NCBI GenBank assembly: GCA_040389045.1
Contig: JAZKAT010000003.1
Coordinates: forward strand, 1 to 64,000
Origin: UBA5158 sp040389045
Lineage (GTDB): Bacteria > Pseudomonadota > Gammaproteobacteria > DSM-16500
DNA length: 64,000 nt
Reading direction: 5' to 3'
Shown here one piece after another: positions 52,210-59,474 of this stretch. The notes under the pieces were generated by a model. It saw only the letters and a program-made list of their open reading frames with translations, had not been told where the DNA came from and did not search any database. Each line of letters opens with the position of its first letter. Within the stretch, counting starts at the first letter, position 1. The translations under genes were made by a program, and so were the position numbers.

Positions 52210-53526
52210 ATGCAAGATCACAACACTATAGTCGAAGCTGCGCCAATCATTGAAGTGTATGACGTCGAAAAATCTTTTAAAAAAGGTGATCGTCAGGAAT
52301 TGTTGGTGTTGAAAGATGTGAATTTTCGCATGAATGAAGGCGAAGTTGTCGCGATACTTGGCAAATCCGGTTCTGGAAAATCGACATTGTTGCGTATTAT
52401 CGCTGGTTTAGTGGCGCCTACGGCGGGAAAAGTGACGTATCGCGGACAATCAGTCTATGGGCCAGTGCGTGGCACCGCCATGGTATTTCAGAATTTTGCG
52501 TTATTGCCCTGGTTGACGGTTTTGCAAAATGTGGAATTAGGTTTGGAAGCGCTTGGCGTTGACCGTGAAGAGCGCCGCGAGCGGGCGTTGAAAGCGATTG
52601 ATACTATCGGTCTTGATGGTTTCGAATCGGCGTTTCCCAAAGAATTATCCGGTGGCATGCGGCAGCGGGTAGGGTTTGCGCGCGCGCTGGTGGTAAATCC
52701 GGATGTGTTATTGATGGATGAGCCTTTTTCCGCGCTTGATGTATTGACGGCTGACAACTTGAAAAGCGACTTAATGGATTTATGGCAAAATAAAAAAACC
52801 GCGATCAAAGGTATTTTATTTGTAACGCATAATATTGAAGAAGCGGTGTTGCTGGCTGACCGGATTATTATTTTCACCAGCAATCCCGGTTCGATCCGTG
52901 CGGAATTAAAAGTTACTTTGCCGCACCCGCGTAGTGATCTTGATCCGCGTTTTCGTAATCAGGTGGACCGTGTGTATACCTTGATGACCACGGCGTTAAA
53001 GCCCTTAGGCGCGGCGGATGAGCCACATCATATTGATATTGGTTATCGTTTGCCGGAAGCCAGTATTTCTGAAGTTTCAGGTTTGCTGGAAACGCTGAAT
53101 GCGCCGGAAAATAATGGCAAAATGGATTTGCCAGATGTTGCCGACATTTTAATGTTGGATATCGATGAATTGTTTCCGCTGACTGAATTGCTGGAAATTT
53201 TACAATTTGCCAAAGTTTCCAAAGGTGACATCACTATTACTGAAACGGGTAAGGCATTTGTGGAAGCGGATATTTTGGAACGTAAAAAAATCTTTTCCGC
53301 CACACTCAAAAAATATGTGCCTTTAGCGCGTTATATTTACGACCAGTTAGTGCGCCACCCGCGGCATCGTGCGCTGGAAGAAAACTTTTTGTCACTGTTG
53401 GAAGATTATCTGCCGGAGCAGGAAGCAGACCGCGTATTACAAACGGTGATTGAATGGGGACGTTATGCGGAATTGTTTGCATATGATTATAACGCGGGTT
53501 TGTTAACGCTGGAAAATCCGAAGTAA
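52210..53526 (+). CDS. ABC importer ATPase with AAA-associated C-terminal domain
   Basis: 438 residues from ATG 52210. The ATPase part (about 10-260) has Walker A GKSGSGKST, the Q-loop FQNFALLPWLTVLQNVELGL, signature LSGGMRQRVGFARALVVNP and Walker B LLMDEPFSALD. The C-terminal 170 residues match the AAA-associated domain seen behind some nitrate/sulphonate-type ATPases (PDVADILMLDIDELFPLTEL, ADILERKKIFSATLKKYVPL). This extra domain probably senses something in the cytoplasm. Together with the fused permease it forms a compact two-gene importer of unknown substrate. Confidence 0.92.
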   Translation: MQDHNTIVEAAPIIEVYDVEKSFKKGDRQELLVLKDVNFRMNEGEVVAILGKSGSGKSTLLRIIAGLVAPTAGKVTYRGQSVYGPVRGTAMVFQNFALLPWLTVLQNVELGLEALGVDREERRERALKAIDTIGLDGFESAFPKELSGGMRQRVGFARALVVNPDVLLMDEPFSALDVLTADNLKSDLMDLWQNKKTAIKGILFVTHNIEEAVLLADRIIIFTSNPGSIRAELKVTLPHPRSDLDPRFRNQVDRVYTLMTTALKPLGAADEPHHIDIGYRLPEASISEVSGLLETLNAPENNGKMDLPDVADILMLDIDELFPLTELLEILQFAKVSKGDITITETGKAFVEADILERKKIFSATLKKYVPLARYIYDQLVRHPRHRALEENFLSLLEDYLPEQEADRVLQTVIEWGRYAELFAYDYNAGLLTLENPK

Positions 53527-53538
53527 CTTCAACAGCAC

Positions 53539-53973
53539 TCAATCCAGACGTTCAAAGGTCTTGCGCATAATATAAGTTGTGTACCCCTTAAATTCATAAG
53601 GTAAAACCGCGACTACCGAAAATCCTATCGTTTCATAAAACTGTCTGCCTTGAAATTCAGTGGTGGCGAGTTGGATCAGGTTGCAATTATTTTCTTTGAT
53701 GAATTCATCTAATTTATTAAAAAGTTGAGTGCCTAAACCTTTTTTGCGTTCGTTTTCCCGCACCCATACGGTTTCAATGAGGCAGACTTTATCAAATAGT
53801 TGACCGTAAAGGCCGGCGATAAAATTTTCCGCGTCATCTGTCAGGGAGATGGTGAAAGGTTTAAAATCATAAGCGCCAACTTTGGATTCATTAAAATCCT
53901 TCAAGTTTTTGGCGATAGTTTCGGAGATTTGCTGGCTTTCTTTCGCATCCATGGTTACTTTTAATTTATTCAT
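53539..53973 (-). CDS. GNAT N-acetyltransferase
   Basis: 144 residues. The acetyl-CoA motif VRENERKKGLGTQLFNKLDE and the GRQFYETIGFSVVAVLP end are clear; the N-terminal part is helical. The nearest general type is a YhhY/ribosomal-like single GNAT, but the substrate cannot be told. It overlaps the preceding FUSC gene by four bases (ATGA) and is thus the third gene of dps-FUSC-GNAT. It converges with the ABC ATPase gene. Confidence 0.88.
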   Translation of the reverse strand: MNKLKVTMDAKESQQISETIAKNLKDFNESKVGAYDFKPFTISLTDDAENFIAGLYGQLFDKVCLIETVWVRENERKKGLGTQLFNKLDEFIKENNCNLIQLATTEFQGRQFYETIGFSVVAVLPYEFKGYTTYIMRKTFERLD

Positions 53974-55019
53974 AAGGCCTCTTTAATATTACTTGATTTG
54001 GCGAATAGCAATACCATTTCAGTTAATTGTACCACTAAAATTTCTGCGCAGAAAACTAAGCCATCAAGATAAACAACATCGTCTTCATCCAGAGTGACGC
54101 GTAAGTCATGCAATACATCTTTGATAGGTTGTACTGAGGGCACTAAGACGGTAACCTTGGATAAGTTTTTATCGATTATGCCGTGACTGATTTTATCAAA
54201 GGTGTCGCAAATGGTTTGGTGGAAGTGTTTGATCACGGGCATTTCCAGTAAAACATTTTTTTCTTTGGGCAGCATATCGCCGGCATAATGCATGCAGGAA
54301 ATGCTGCGGAAAATTTCTTTTTCGCAATGTAATAATTTATTAAAATGGGTAGAGTTAAACGCTTCGCCGAAGGGTTCGCGGGCGGATTGTTTCGCCAGGC
54401 TGCGTTGGGCGCTAAGTGATTTGACGATAGTTTCATCTAGTTCATAAAGATCGGTTTCGGTATTTCGTTTAATAAAAATAAATTCATAATATTTTTTCAG
54501 TTGTTCGATAGTGATGGCCTGCATGCGGTGTAAATGGTCGCGGGCGCGTATGGGTAACACAAATTGTGAAACCAGGGCGGCGACGACTATGCCCAGGCTG
54601 ATTTCAACGAAGCGTTGCCAGGCGGTCACTATGGTTGGGTTCTGCCCGAGGAGGATGACGGTGATGGTGACGGCGCCCAATGTTCCAGCGTCGCTATAAC
54701 GATTTTCGCCGGTAGCAATATAGCTGAATAGAATTGCGGCTGAGGCAATGACCGCGCCAATAATCGCGGGATTGACGCCAAACGTAAATAAGGTCAATGC
54801 GGCGATAATTGAGCCGGTGCTAGTGCCGACAAATCGCATGCTGGATTTGGTCAGCATACTGCCGACATTGATTTGGGCGCACATGACGACGAGTATGGTA
54901 ATGATTAGCCATTGGTCAGCGTGAAACGGCAACAAGCTGGCGACGATCAAACCGAGCAGGACGGCCAGCGCGGTTTTGACAGAATGAATAGTGCGTTCAT
55001 AATCCAGGGTGATAGCCAT
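53970..55019 (-). CDS. FUSC family membrane protein
   Basis: 349 residues. About six N-terminal helices (to about 160): ALAVLLGLIVASLLPFHADQ, LIITILVVMCAQINVGSM, RFVGTSTGSIIAALTLFTFG and VTVILLGQNPTIVTAWQRFV. A long helical cytoplasmic part follows with DETIVKSLSAQRSLAKQSAR. This is the FUSC_2/aromatic acid exporter layout, complete in one half-size protein. It is a paralogue in layout to the pair at 28943 and 29959. Between Dps and a GNAT it may protect against a toxic metabolite, but that is inference. Confidence 0.85.
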   Translation of the reverse strand: MAITLDYERTIHSVKTALAVLLGLIVASLLPFHADQWLIITILVVMCAQINVGSMLTKSSMRFVGTSTGSIIAALTLFTFGVNPAIIGAVIASAAILFSYIATGENRYSDAGTLGAVTITVILLGQNPTIVTAWQRFVEISLGIVVAALVSQFVLPIRARDHLHRMQAITIEQLKKYYEFIFIKRNTETDLYELDETIVKSLSAQRSLAKQSAREPFGEAFNSTHFNKLLHCEKEIFRSISCMHYAGDMLPKEKNVLLEMPVIKHFHQTICDTFDKISHGIIDKNLSKVTVLVPSVQPIKDVLHDLRVTLDEDDVVYLDGLVFCAEILVVQLTEMVLLFAKSSNIKEAL

Positions 55020-55022
55020 GCG

Positions 55023-55490
55023 TTATTCCAGGCAGCTGCGCAGCATCCAGGCGGCTTTTTCATGTGCGCGTATACGTTCAACCATAGTATCTACGGTGGC
55101 TTCGTCATGGACTTTTTGAGCTTTGGCGACGATGACATAAGCGTGTTGAACGATGGCCTCATGGTCCTTGGTTAATTGTTTTAGCATGTCTTTGGTTGCG
55201 GGCAAGCCATTTTCTTCTTTGATGGAGCTGAGCTTAAGAAAATGTGAAAACGACGCCAGCGTAGCACATTTCAATGCCCGTATCCGTTCCGCAATCAAAT
55301 CGACTGCCTCAGCCAGTTCTTTATATTGTTCTTCAAACATGGCATGCAACGAATGAAAATTAGGCCCTGTCACATTCCAATGAAAATTTTGGGTTTTCAG
55401 ATAAAGGGTATAAGTATCGGCAAGAAACCGCGTAAGTTCCTCGGCAATTTTCTGCGAATGATTATTCTTATGCGCCAAACTAATAGGCAT
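55023..55490 (-). CDS. dps: Dps-like ferritin
   Basis: 155 residues from ATG 55490, which has a near-perfect AGGAGG five bases upstream; the longer frame upstream is not needed. Dps cages store iron and protect DNA under oxidative stress and starvation. Ferroxidase residues are visible: NFHWNVTGPNFHSLHAMFEE and DLIAERIRAL. The last part (RIRAHEKAAWMLRSCLE) is the usual C-terminus with W. The C-terminal Lys-rich tail of E. coli Dps is absent. FUSC follows by three bases. Confidence 0.93.
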   Translation of the reverse strand: MPISLAHKNNHSQKIAEELTRFLADTYTLYLKTQNFHWNVTGPNFHSLHAMFEEQYKELAEAVDLIAERIRALKCATLASFSHFLKLSSIKEENGLPATKDMLKQLTKDHEAIVQHAYVIVAKAQKVHDEATVDTMVERIRAHEKAAWMLRSCLE

Positions 55491-55602
55491 ACACGCCTCC
55501 TGTTGTTGTGGATGGAATAGTATATTCGCATCTGCCCAAATGTGAGAAGTATTTATTCCCAGATGTGAGCGGCACAACGTTGCGGGACATTCTTGTACTC
55601 TT

Positions 55603-55654
55603 CACCTCTCCCCTTGTGGGAGAGATCGACGCCAAAGGCGACGAGTGAGGGGTA
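55603..55654. repeat. Family B repeat, second near-identical copy
   Basis: CACCTCTCCCCTTGTGGGAG at the start and GAGTGAGGGGT at the end, matching the element at 32521-32570 with a few changes. The CTCTCCC/GGGAGAG hairpin is intact. Confidence 0.85.
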
Positions 55655-55691
55655 TTTTAAATGTAGGTTGAGTTGAACCCCGCGCCATCCC

Positions 55692-55718
55692 GTCATTCCC
55701 GCGCAGGCGGGAATCCAT
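55692..55718. repeat. Family A single arm
   Basis: One 27-base arm, GTCATTCCCGCGCAGGCGGG then AATCCAT, without the matching inverted arm. A half element or remnant. Confidence 0.85.
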
Positions 55719-55741
55719 TCCAAGCAGGACTGCTTTTGTAG

Positions 55742-55768
55742 GTTGGGCTGAGCACCGCGAAGCCCAAC
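55742..55768. repeat. Family C palindrome (GTTGGGCT/AGCCCAAC)
   Basis: GTTGGGCT and AGCCCAAC arms around an 11-base loop. Elements with this sequence occur in many bacterial genomes near other small repeats. Only one copy is seen in this window. Confidence 0.7.
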
Positions 55769-55938
55769 AGCTTCAAAGTCAAATACCTGGAAAAGTTTGC
55801 AGCGCCAGCATTGCCTGCTCGCTCCAAACGCGCCATCCATGGCGCTACGGACGGCATCCTGCCCTCCAGTCGCTCTCCTGCAACCTTGGCACCACAAACT
55901 ACCTTAGTGCGTGGTAATAAAAAAATTGAGATAATGTT

Positions 55939-56220
55939 TCAAACAAACAAAATCCGCAATTTCTTCCCCAGAAGATGGGCCGCTTTTACTAATGAATTAA
56001 GTGTGATTGAAGTATTGTTCGGATCAAGTAAACGATCCAGCGCCGAGCGGCTGGTGCGTAATTTAGCTGCCAAGTTTGTTTTGTTGATGTGTTTTTTCTT
56101 CATGGTCTTGGTGAGCTCATGTGCTATCACGCGTTTAATTGCCACTGCGTCAACGTCATCTAATAAACCTTCTTCTGAAAGAAAATCTTCGAAGTTTGAG
56201 CCTTTGTGTTTATTAGCCAT
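55939..56220 (-). CDS. HTH antitoxin (HigA-like) of type II TA pair
   Basis: 93 residues. The N-terminal part is acidic (NFEDFLSEEGLLDDVDAVAI), and an HTH follows (INKTNLAAKLRTSRSALDRLLDP, then TLNSLVKAAHLLGK). It lies 22 bases downstream of the toxin gene, the HigBA order. The antitoxin would bind the toxin and repress the shared promoter. Confidence 0.9.
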   Translation of the reverse strand: MANKHKGSNFEDFLSEEGLLDDVDAVAIKRVIAHELTKTMKKKHINKTNLAAKLRTSRSALDRLLDPNNTSITLNSLVKAAHLLGKKLRILFV

Positions 56221-56242
56221 ATTGGTTTCTCTCTTTGTAATA

Positions 56243-56584
56243 TTAATTTAAGTATTGTTTCTTTCTTTTAATAGCCAATTCTAATTCTTGTTTTGGCGTT
56301 GCTTGGGTCTTTTTTATAAATCCATTAACCAAAACCATTGTGTCTTTATCCATAAAAAAAATAATCCTGGCAATGCGATTACTTGATAGAGTCGATCGTA
56401 TTTCCCATAAACCTTTGCCAAGGTTGCGGACTAAAGGCATTCCAAGAGGCCATCCGTACTGTACGGTTCTAATATCTTCGCCGATAATCAGCTTATCAGG
56501 TTTATTAAGTTCTCTTAGCCAATCTCTAACCGGTTCTACGCCATTTTCAGTTTGAAAAAAAACCGCTTCTAACTTATTGAGCAT
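56243..56584 (-). CDS. RelE/HigB-type toxin (phage-derived Gp49-like)
   Basis: 113 residues with AAGGA seven bases before the ATG. The Gp49-like signature is visible: VEPVRDWLRELNKPDKLIIG, RTVQYGWPLGMPLVRNLGKG, LWEIRSTLSSNRIARIIFFM, VLVNGFIKKTQATPKQELEL. Such toxins cut mRNA at the ribosome. A palindrome with TGTACCA/TGGTACA arms lies 40 bases upstream. Confidence 0.93.
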   Translation of the reverse strand: MLNKLEAVFFQTENGVEPVRDWLRELNKPDKLIIGEDIRTVQYGWPLGMPLVRNLGKGLWEIRSTLSSNRIARIIFFMDKDTMVLVNGFIKKTQATPKQELELAIKRKKQYLN

Positions 56585-56623
56585 GGATAAATCCTTTTAA
56601 CTCCCCGTTTCTTATATTTTAAG

Positions 56624-56641
56624 TGTACCATATTTGGTACA
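56624..56641. promoter_or_regulatory. Operator palindrome of the TA pair
   Basis: TGTACCA and TGGTACA arms around TATT, 40 bases upstream of the toxin start. It is the likely autorepression site of the TA complex. Confidence 0.7.
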
Positions 56642-56971
56642 TTTGTCAATGGTGTCATATTGCTGATAGACCTTAAAATAAGTTGATGATATTTAATAAA
56701 TTATTATTACTCCCGCCTGCGCGGGAACGACAGGGGGTTGTCCTTAGCTGTTAATTTACGATTAGTAAAGTTATTATGGGCGCAGGACTGTACTTGTAAG
56801 GATATGGTTAGGCCAAACTTGAATAACTTTGAAGGTTGTGTAAATCCATAGAGCGGCAAGGATGAAAATTCTTCTGAATCTTTTGAACATGTTTAACCTC
56901 GTCCTTTACTGCCCCAATGGAGCATTTAAAAGACCTTAAAAAAGAATGCAAAAAAGCTGCGGGGAAAATTT
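56642..56971. other. 330-base gap upstream of the lone HTH gene
   Basis: It holds a degenerate family A element at 56707-56733 (CTCCCGCCTGCGCGGGAACG) and a 20-codon frame (56917-56979, MEHLKDLKKECKKAAGKIYE) that overlaps the start of the HTH gene by eight bases. The short frame has no clear ribosome site and may be the remnant of a toxin gene. Nothing else is supported. Confidence 0.55.
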
Positions 56972-57295
56972 ATGAGTAAGAAAAAAAATGTTGGAGATGA
57001 AGTCATAAAGTCTATGAAAGAAGCTGTAGATTTTATGCGTGGGAAAAAAACTTCTGCAGTTATTCATAAAGTTAAAATACCAGATAAGATCGATGTCAAA
57101 TTGATACGAAAAAATCTCAATTTATCTCGACAAGATTTTGCAGACTCGTTTGGTTTCAGCATACGTACTTTGCAACACTGGGAGCAGGGTAATCGACGTC
57201 CCCAAGGACCTGCAAAAATTTTATTATTACTTTTACAAAGAGATCCTAAAACAATTAGAAATATACTTTATCTAAAAGGGAAGAAAGAAAGCTAG
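56972..57295 (+). CDS. Lone HigA/NadS-type HTH protein
   Basis: 107 residues. The HTH is of the same type as that at 2211-2519: LIRKNLNLSRQDFADSFGFS, then LQHWEQGNRRPQGPAKILLL. The N-terminal part is Lys-rich and helical. In a normal system a RelE-like toxin would stand upstream, but only a 20-codon remnant is visible there. It is therefore an orphan antitoxin or a free regulator. Confidence 0.85.
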   Translation: MSKKKNVGDEVIKSMKEAVDFMRGKKTSAVIHKVKIPDKIDVKLIRKNLNLSRQDFADSFGFSIRTLQHWEQGNRRPQGPAKILLLLLQRDPKTIRNILYLKGKKES

Positions 57296-57358
57296 AATAT
57301 CTTCTGAGCAACAGTAGTCCGTGTTATACCCGGAGGGACTTTATTAACGTTGAAGACA

Positions 57359-58303
57359 TCATAGTGTTCGCATTACTAAGTCTATGACATCTTCCGCGCA
57401 ACCCCAGGCTGTTGTAAACCCAGAACCGCCATGGCCGTAATTGTGGATGACCATTCTGCCGTCCGCTAATTCGCCGCGTTCCAGCCGCACTGTTTTGCGG
57501 CCGGGGCGCAGGCCGGTACCGGCGTTGCGAATCACGGAGTTTTTTAATAAGGGTTCCAGGGCTTGGGCGCGTTGTAGCATGAGTTGTGAAGTTTCAGGAT
57601 CAGGTTTTGTATCCCAAACGTTTTCAATAGTGTTACCAGCGATATAGCAATCATGGTCGCGGGCTACGATTAAAATAAAAGAATTATCGTCAACAGATGC
57701 TAGAGTGACTCTTTTCAAGGGGACTTTGTCGGTAATTACAAATTGCCCGCGAATTGGAAAGCTAGCTTCATCGGGCACTAATTGATTTGACCAGACACCA
57801 CTGCAATTAATAATTATGGGGAAACTATCATCTACCTCAGTCAGCGCGGAAAATTCATGTTGAATAATCTGGCCGCCTAAAGCCAGGACTTTTTTAATAA
57901 GAAAGTCCATAAATACACTGGTATCAATATTATGTACTCTAGCGGCATAAGCTTTTGTATAAGTGGGCGGTAATTCTGCGGCTGGTAATTCATGATAATC
58001 ATTATGAATCTGCGCCCACATTGGGGTTGGTTCATTATCACGAACAAAATCCACTACATCGACGAGAGATACACCGCTTTCAGGCGGCATCGTATTATAA
58101 ACTTCACGCGATTGTCGTGCCCATTTGAAAATTAATTTTTCGGGGCCAGCTTTGATAGGTATCCATAACGCGGATGCGGCGCGCGAAGTGGTATTGTGAA
58201 GAATGTCACGCGCGAAAATCGTGACTATATAACCATGCTCCAGCAGGCGGATAGCAGTCGTTAACCCAATCACTCCCGCGCCTATCACCGCAATTCTTTT
58301 CAT
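57359..58303 (-). CDS. D-amino-acid oxidase, eukaryote-like
   Basis: 314 residues. FAD-binding N-terminus IAVIGAGVIGLTTAIRLLEH, then SRAASALWIPIKAG, DTSVFMDFLIKKV, INCSGVWSN, FPIRGQFVIT, AGTGLRPGRKTVRLE and the C-terminal family signature NYGHGGSGFTTAWGCAEDV. These are the motifs of the DAO/DASPO flavoenzymes, common in eukaryotes and scattered in bacteria, and different from the bacterial DadA type. It oxidises D-amino acids to keto acids, with hydrogen peroxide. No signal peptide. The EVE gene lies upstream on the same strand. Confidence 0.92.
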   Translation of the reverse strand: MKRIAVIGAGVIGLTTAIRLLEHGYIVTIFARDILHNTTSRAASALWIPIKAGPEKLIFKWARQSREVYNTMPPESGVSLVDVVDFVRDNEPTPMWAQIHNDYHELPAAELPPTYTKAYAARVHNIDTSVFMDFLIKKVLALGGQIIQHEFSALTEVDDSFPIIINCSGVWSNQLVPDEASFPIRGQFVITDKVPLKRVTLASVDDNSFILIVARDHDCYIAGNTIENVWDTKPDPETSQLMLQRAQALEPLLKNSVIRNAGTGLRPGRKTVRLERGELADGRMVIHNYGHGGSGFTTAWGCAEDVIDLVMRTL

Positions 58304-58336
58304 GGGTTTCCCTTTAGCAAAGGGTATAGTCTTATT

Positions 58337-58810
58337 TTAGCTTTTTTTCTCTAGTTTGAGGATAAAATCCCATTCTTTGGCGGTGACGGGAGAGATGGAA
58401 AGGCGGCTGCCGCGGCGGCAAACTACCATGTTTTCAAGGGCATGGTGTTGTTTTAATTCTTCGAGAGTAATAAAACGTTTAAATATTTTAACGAGTTTGA
58501 CATCCACCATGTACCAAAGGGGTTTTTCCTTAGTGCTGCGGGGGTCATAATACTGGGATTCAGGATCTCTGGCGGTAGGGTCGGGGTAGCCATCTTTAAC
58601 AACTTCTATAATGCCCGCGATACCAGGCGGCGTACAACTTGAATGATAAAAAAATCCAAGATCACCGACTTTAATATCATCGCGCAACATATTACGCACT
58701 TGAAAACTTCGCACTCCATTCCAAGGCTCAGTTTGCTTAGGCCTTTTCGCTAAATGTTGTATGCCGAAAGTTTCCGGTTCGGATTTGAAAAGCCAGTAGT
58801 TGATTGGCAT
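58337..58810 (-). CDS. EVE domain protein
   Basis: 157 residues. Matches the EVE (thymocyte nuclear protein 1/PUA-like) family: NYWLFKSEPETFGIQHLAKR, EPWNGVRSFQVRNMLRDDIK, VGDLGFFYHSSCTPPGIAGI, DPESQYYDP and PLWYMVDVKLV. EVE domains read modified bases in DNA or RNA. The C-terminal RRGSRLSISPVTAKEWDFIL is typical. It is near the TA genes, but no restriction or modification genes are present. Its exact ligand is unknown. Confidence 0.93.
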   Translation of the reverse strand: MPINYWLFKSEPETFGIQHLAKRPKQTEPWNGVRSFQVRNMLRDDIKVGDLGFFYHSSCTPPGIAGIIEVVKDGYPDPTARDPESQYYDPRSTKEKPLWYMVDVKLVKIFKRFITLEELKQHHALENMVVCRRGSRLSISPVTAKEWDFILKLEKKS

Positions 58811-58837
58811 AGTTTAAGTCCTTTGATTTATCTTTTT

Positions 58838-59104
58838 TTAAGCTACATCCGCCATATCGAAATCAGGAAACAATAGTACAGCAGGGTGAACATGCAATGC
58901 TTTTGCCAGAGTCAATGCCCGCTCTCTGCCCATTTGGCGTGCATTGCTTTCCAGTGCTGAAATATTTGATTGACTAATACCGGTCAGTTTAGCTAGATCA
59001 TTCTGACTTAATTCTTGTAATTCCCGCAGCATTTTCAACGCTTCGCCAGGAGTAAGTGAAGCGTGAACTTTGGCTTTTACAAAATCTTTTTTATTTGTAC
59101 TCAT
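58838..59104 (-). CDS. XRE HTH antitoxin
   Basis: 88 residues, AGAGG eight bases before the ATG. Typical HTH: LTPGEALKMLRELQELSQND, LAKLTGISQSNISALESNAR, RERALTLAKALHVHPAVLLF. It lies 11 bases downstream of its toxin gene, in HigBA order. Confidence 0.92.
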   Translation of the reverse strand: MSTNKKDFVKAKVHASLTPGEALKMLRELQELSQNDLAKLTGISQSNISALESNARQMGRERALTLAKALHVHPAVLLFPDFDMADVA

Positions 59105-59115
59105 ATTAAATACCT

Positions 59116-59391
59116 CTAGTCGTAATCGTGAGGGTTGATTTCAATAACATAAACTTCGCATTGTTTTTTTTCGATTTTGTAAATCACTCGCCACTGTAAT
59201 GATAAACGGGAGGATCTATAGTCTTTCCATTTCCCTTTTAGTGCTTCATCGTGAAAACCTTTGACTAACCGTAATCCTTGAGGCCCTTCTAATTCAACAA
59301 TTCTTTTCCATAACTCATAATGCTTCAAAATACGAATGGGTGTTTTGAGCAACGATTTAGCAAGCGTTTTCTTTTCAAAAATTGTCCACAT
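59116..59391 (-). CDS. Type II toxin, RelE/HigB-like
   Basis: 91 residues. Visible family segments: ILKHYELWKRIVELEGPQGL, KGFHDEALKGKWKDYRSSRL, SLQWRVIYKIEKKQCEVYVI and NPHDYD. The end is close to the catalytic region of YoeB/RelE relatives. The ATG at 59391 has no obvious ribosome site. The antitoxin follows at 59104. Confidence 0.9.
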   Translation of the reverse strand: MWTIFEKKTLAKSLLKTPIRILKHYELWKRIVELEGPQGLRLVKGFHDEALKGKWKDYRSSRLSLQWRVIYKIEKKQCEVYVIEINPHDYD

Positions 59392-59398
59392 ATCTAAT

Positions 59399-59421
59399 AG
59401 TATATATATGTTTTAGTATAT
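59399..59421. promoter_or_regulatory. Direct repeat near the TA promoter
   Basis: AGTATAT occurs twice (59399-59405 and 59415-59421), 16 bases apart, just upstream of the toxin start. It may be an operator or simply AT-rich promoter DNA. Confidence 0.35.
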
Positions 59422-59443
59422 TGGGAATAGGGAAAAATAGAAA

Positions 59444-59473
59444 CCCCTCTCCTAAGAGGAGAAGGGTTGGGGA
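59444..59473 (-). terminator. Hairpin after rho, family B-like
   Basis: TCTCCT-AAG-AGGAGA stem on the plus strand (59448-59462) inside CCCCTCTCCTAAGAGGAGAAG and GGTTGGGG, directly after the rho stop codon on the minus strand. It has the CCCCTC core of family B and probably ends rho mRNA. Confidence 0.6.
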
Positions 59474-59474
59474 A

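Larger units (their letters stand above)
55491..55938. other. 448-base repeat-filled gap
   Basis: No gene is supported. It carries a family B repeat, a family A half element, and a third type (family C) one after another. Frames across it (for example 55553-55897 minus) translate repeats and are not real. The right end lies next to the antitoxin gene stop. Confidence 0.7.

Noticed and set aside
55553..55897. Minus-strand frame of 114 codons
   Set aside because: It is made of translated family A, B and C repeats.
55811..56251. 146-codon plus-strand frame
   Set aside because: It is antisense to the HTH antitoxin gene, which has clear homology.
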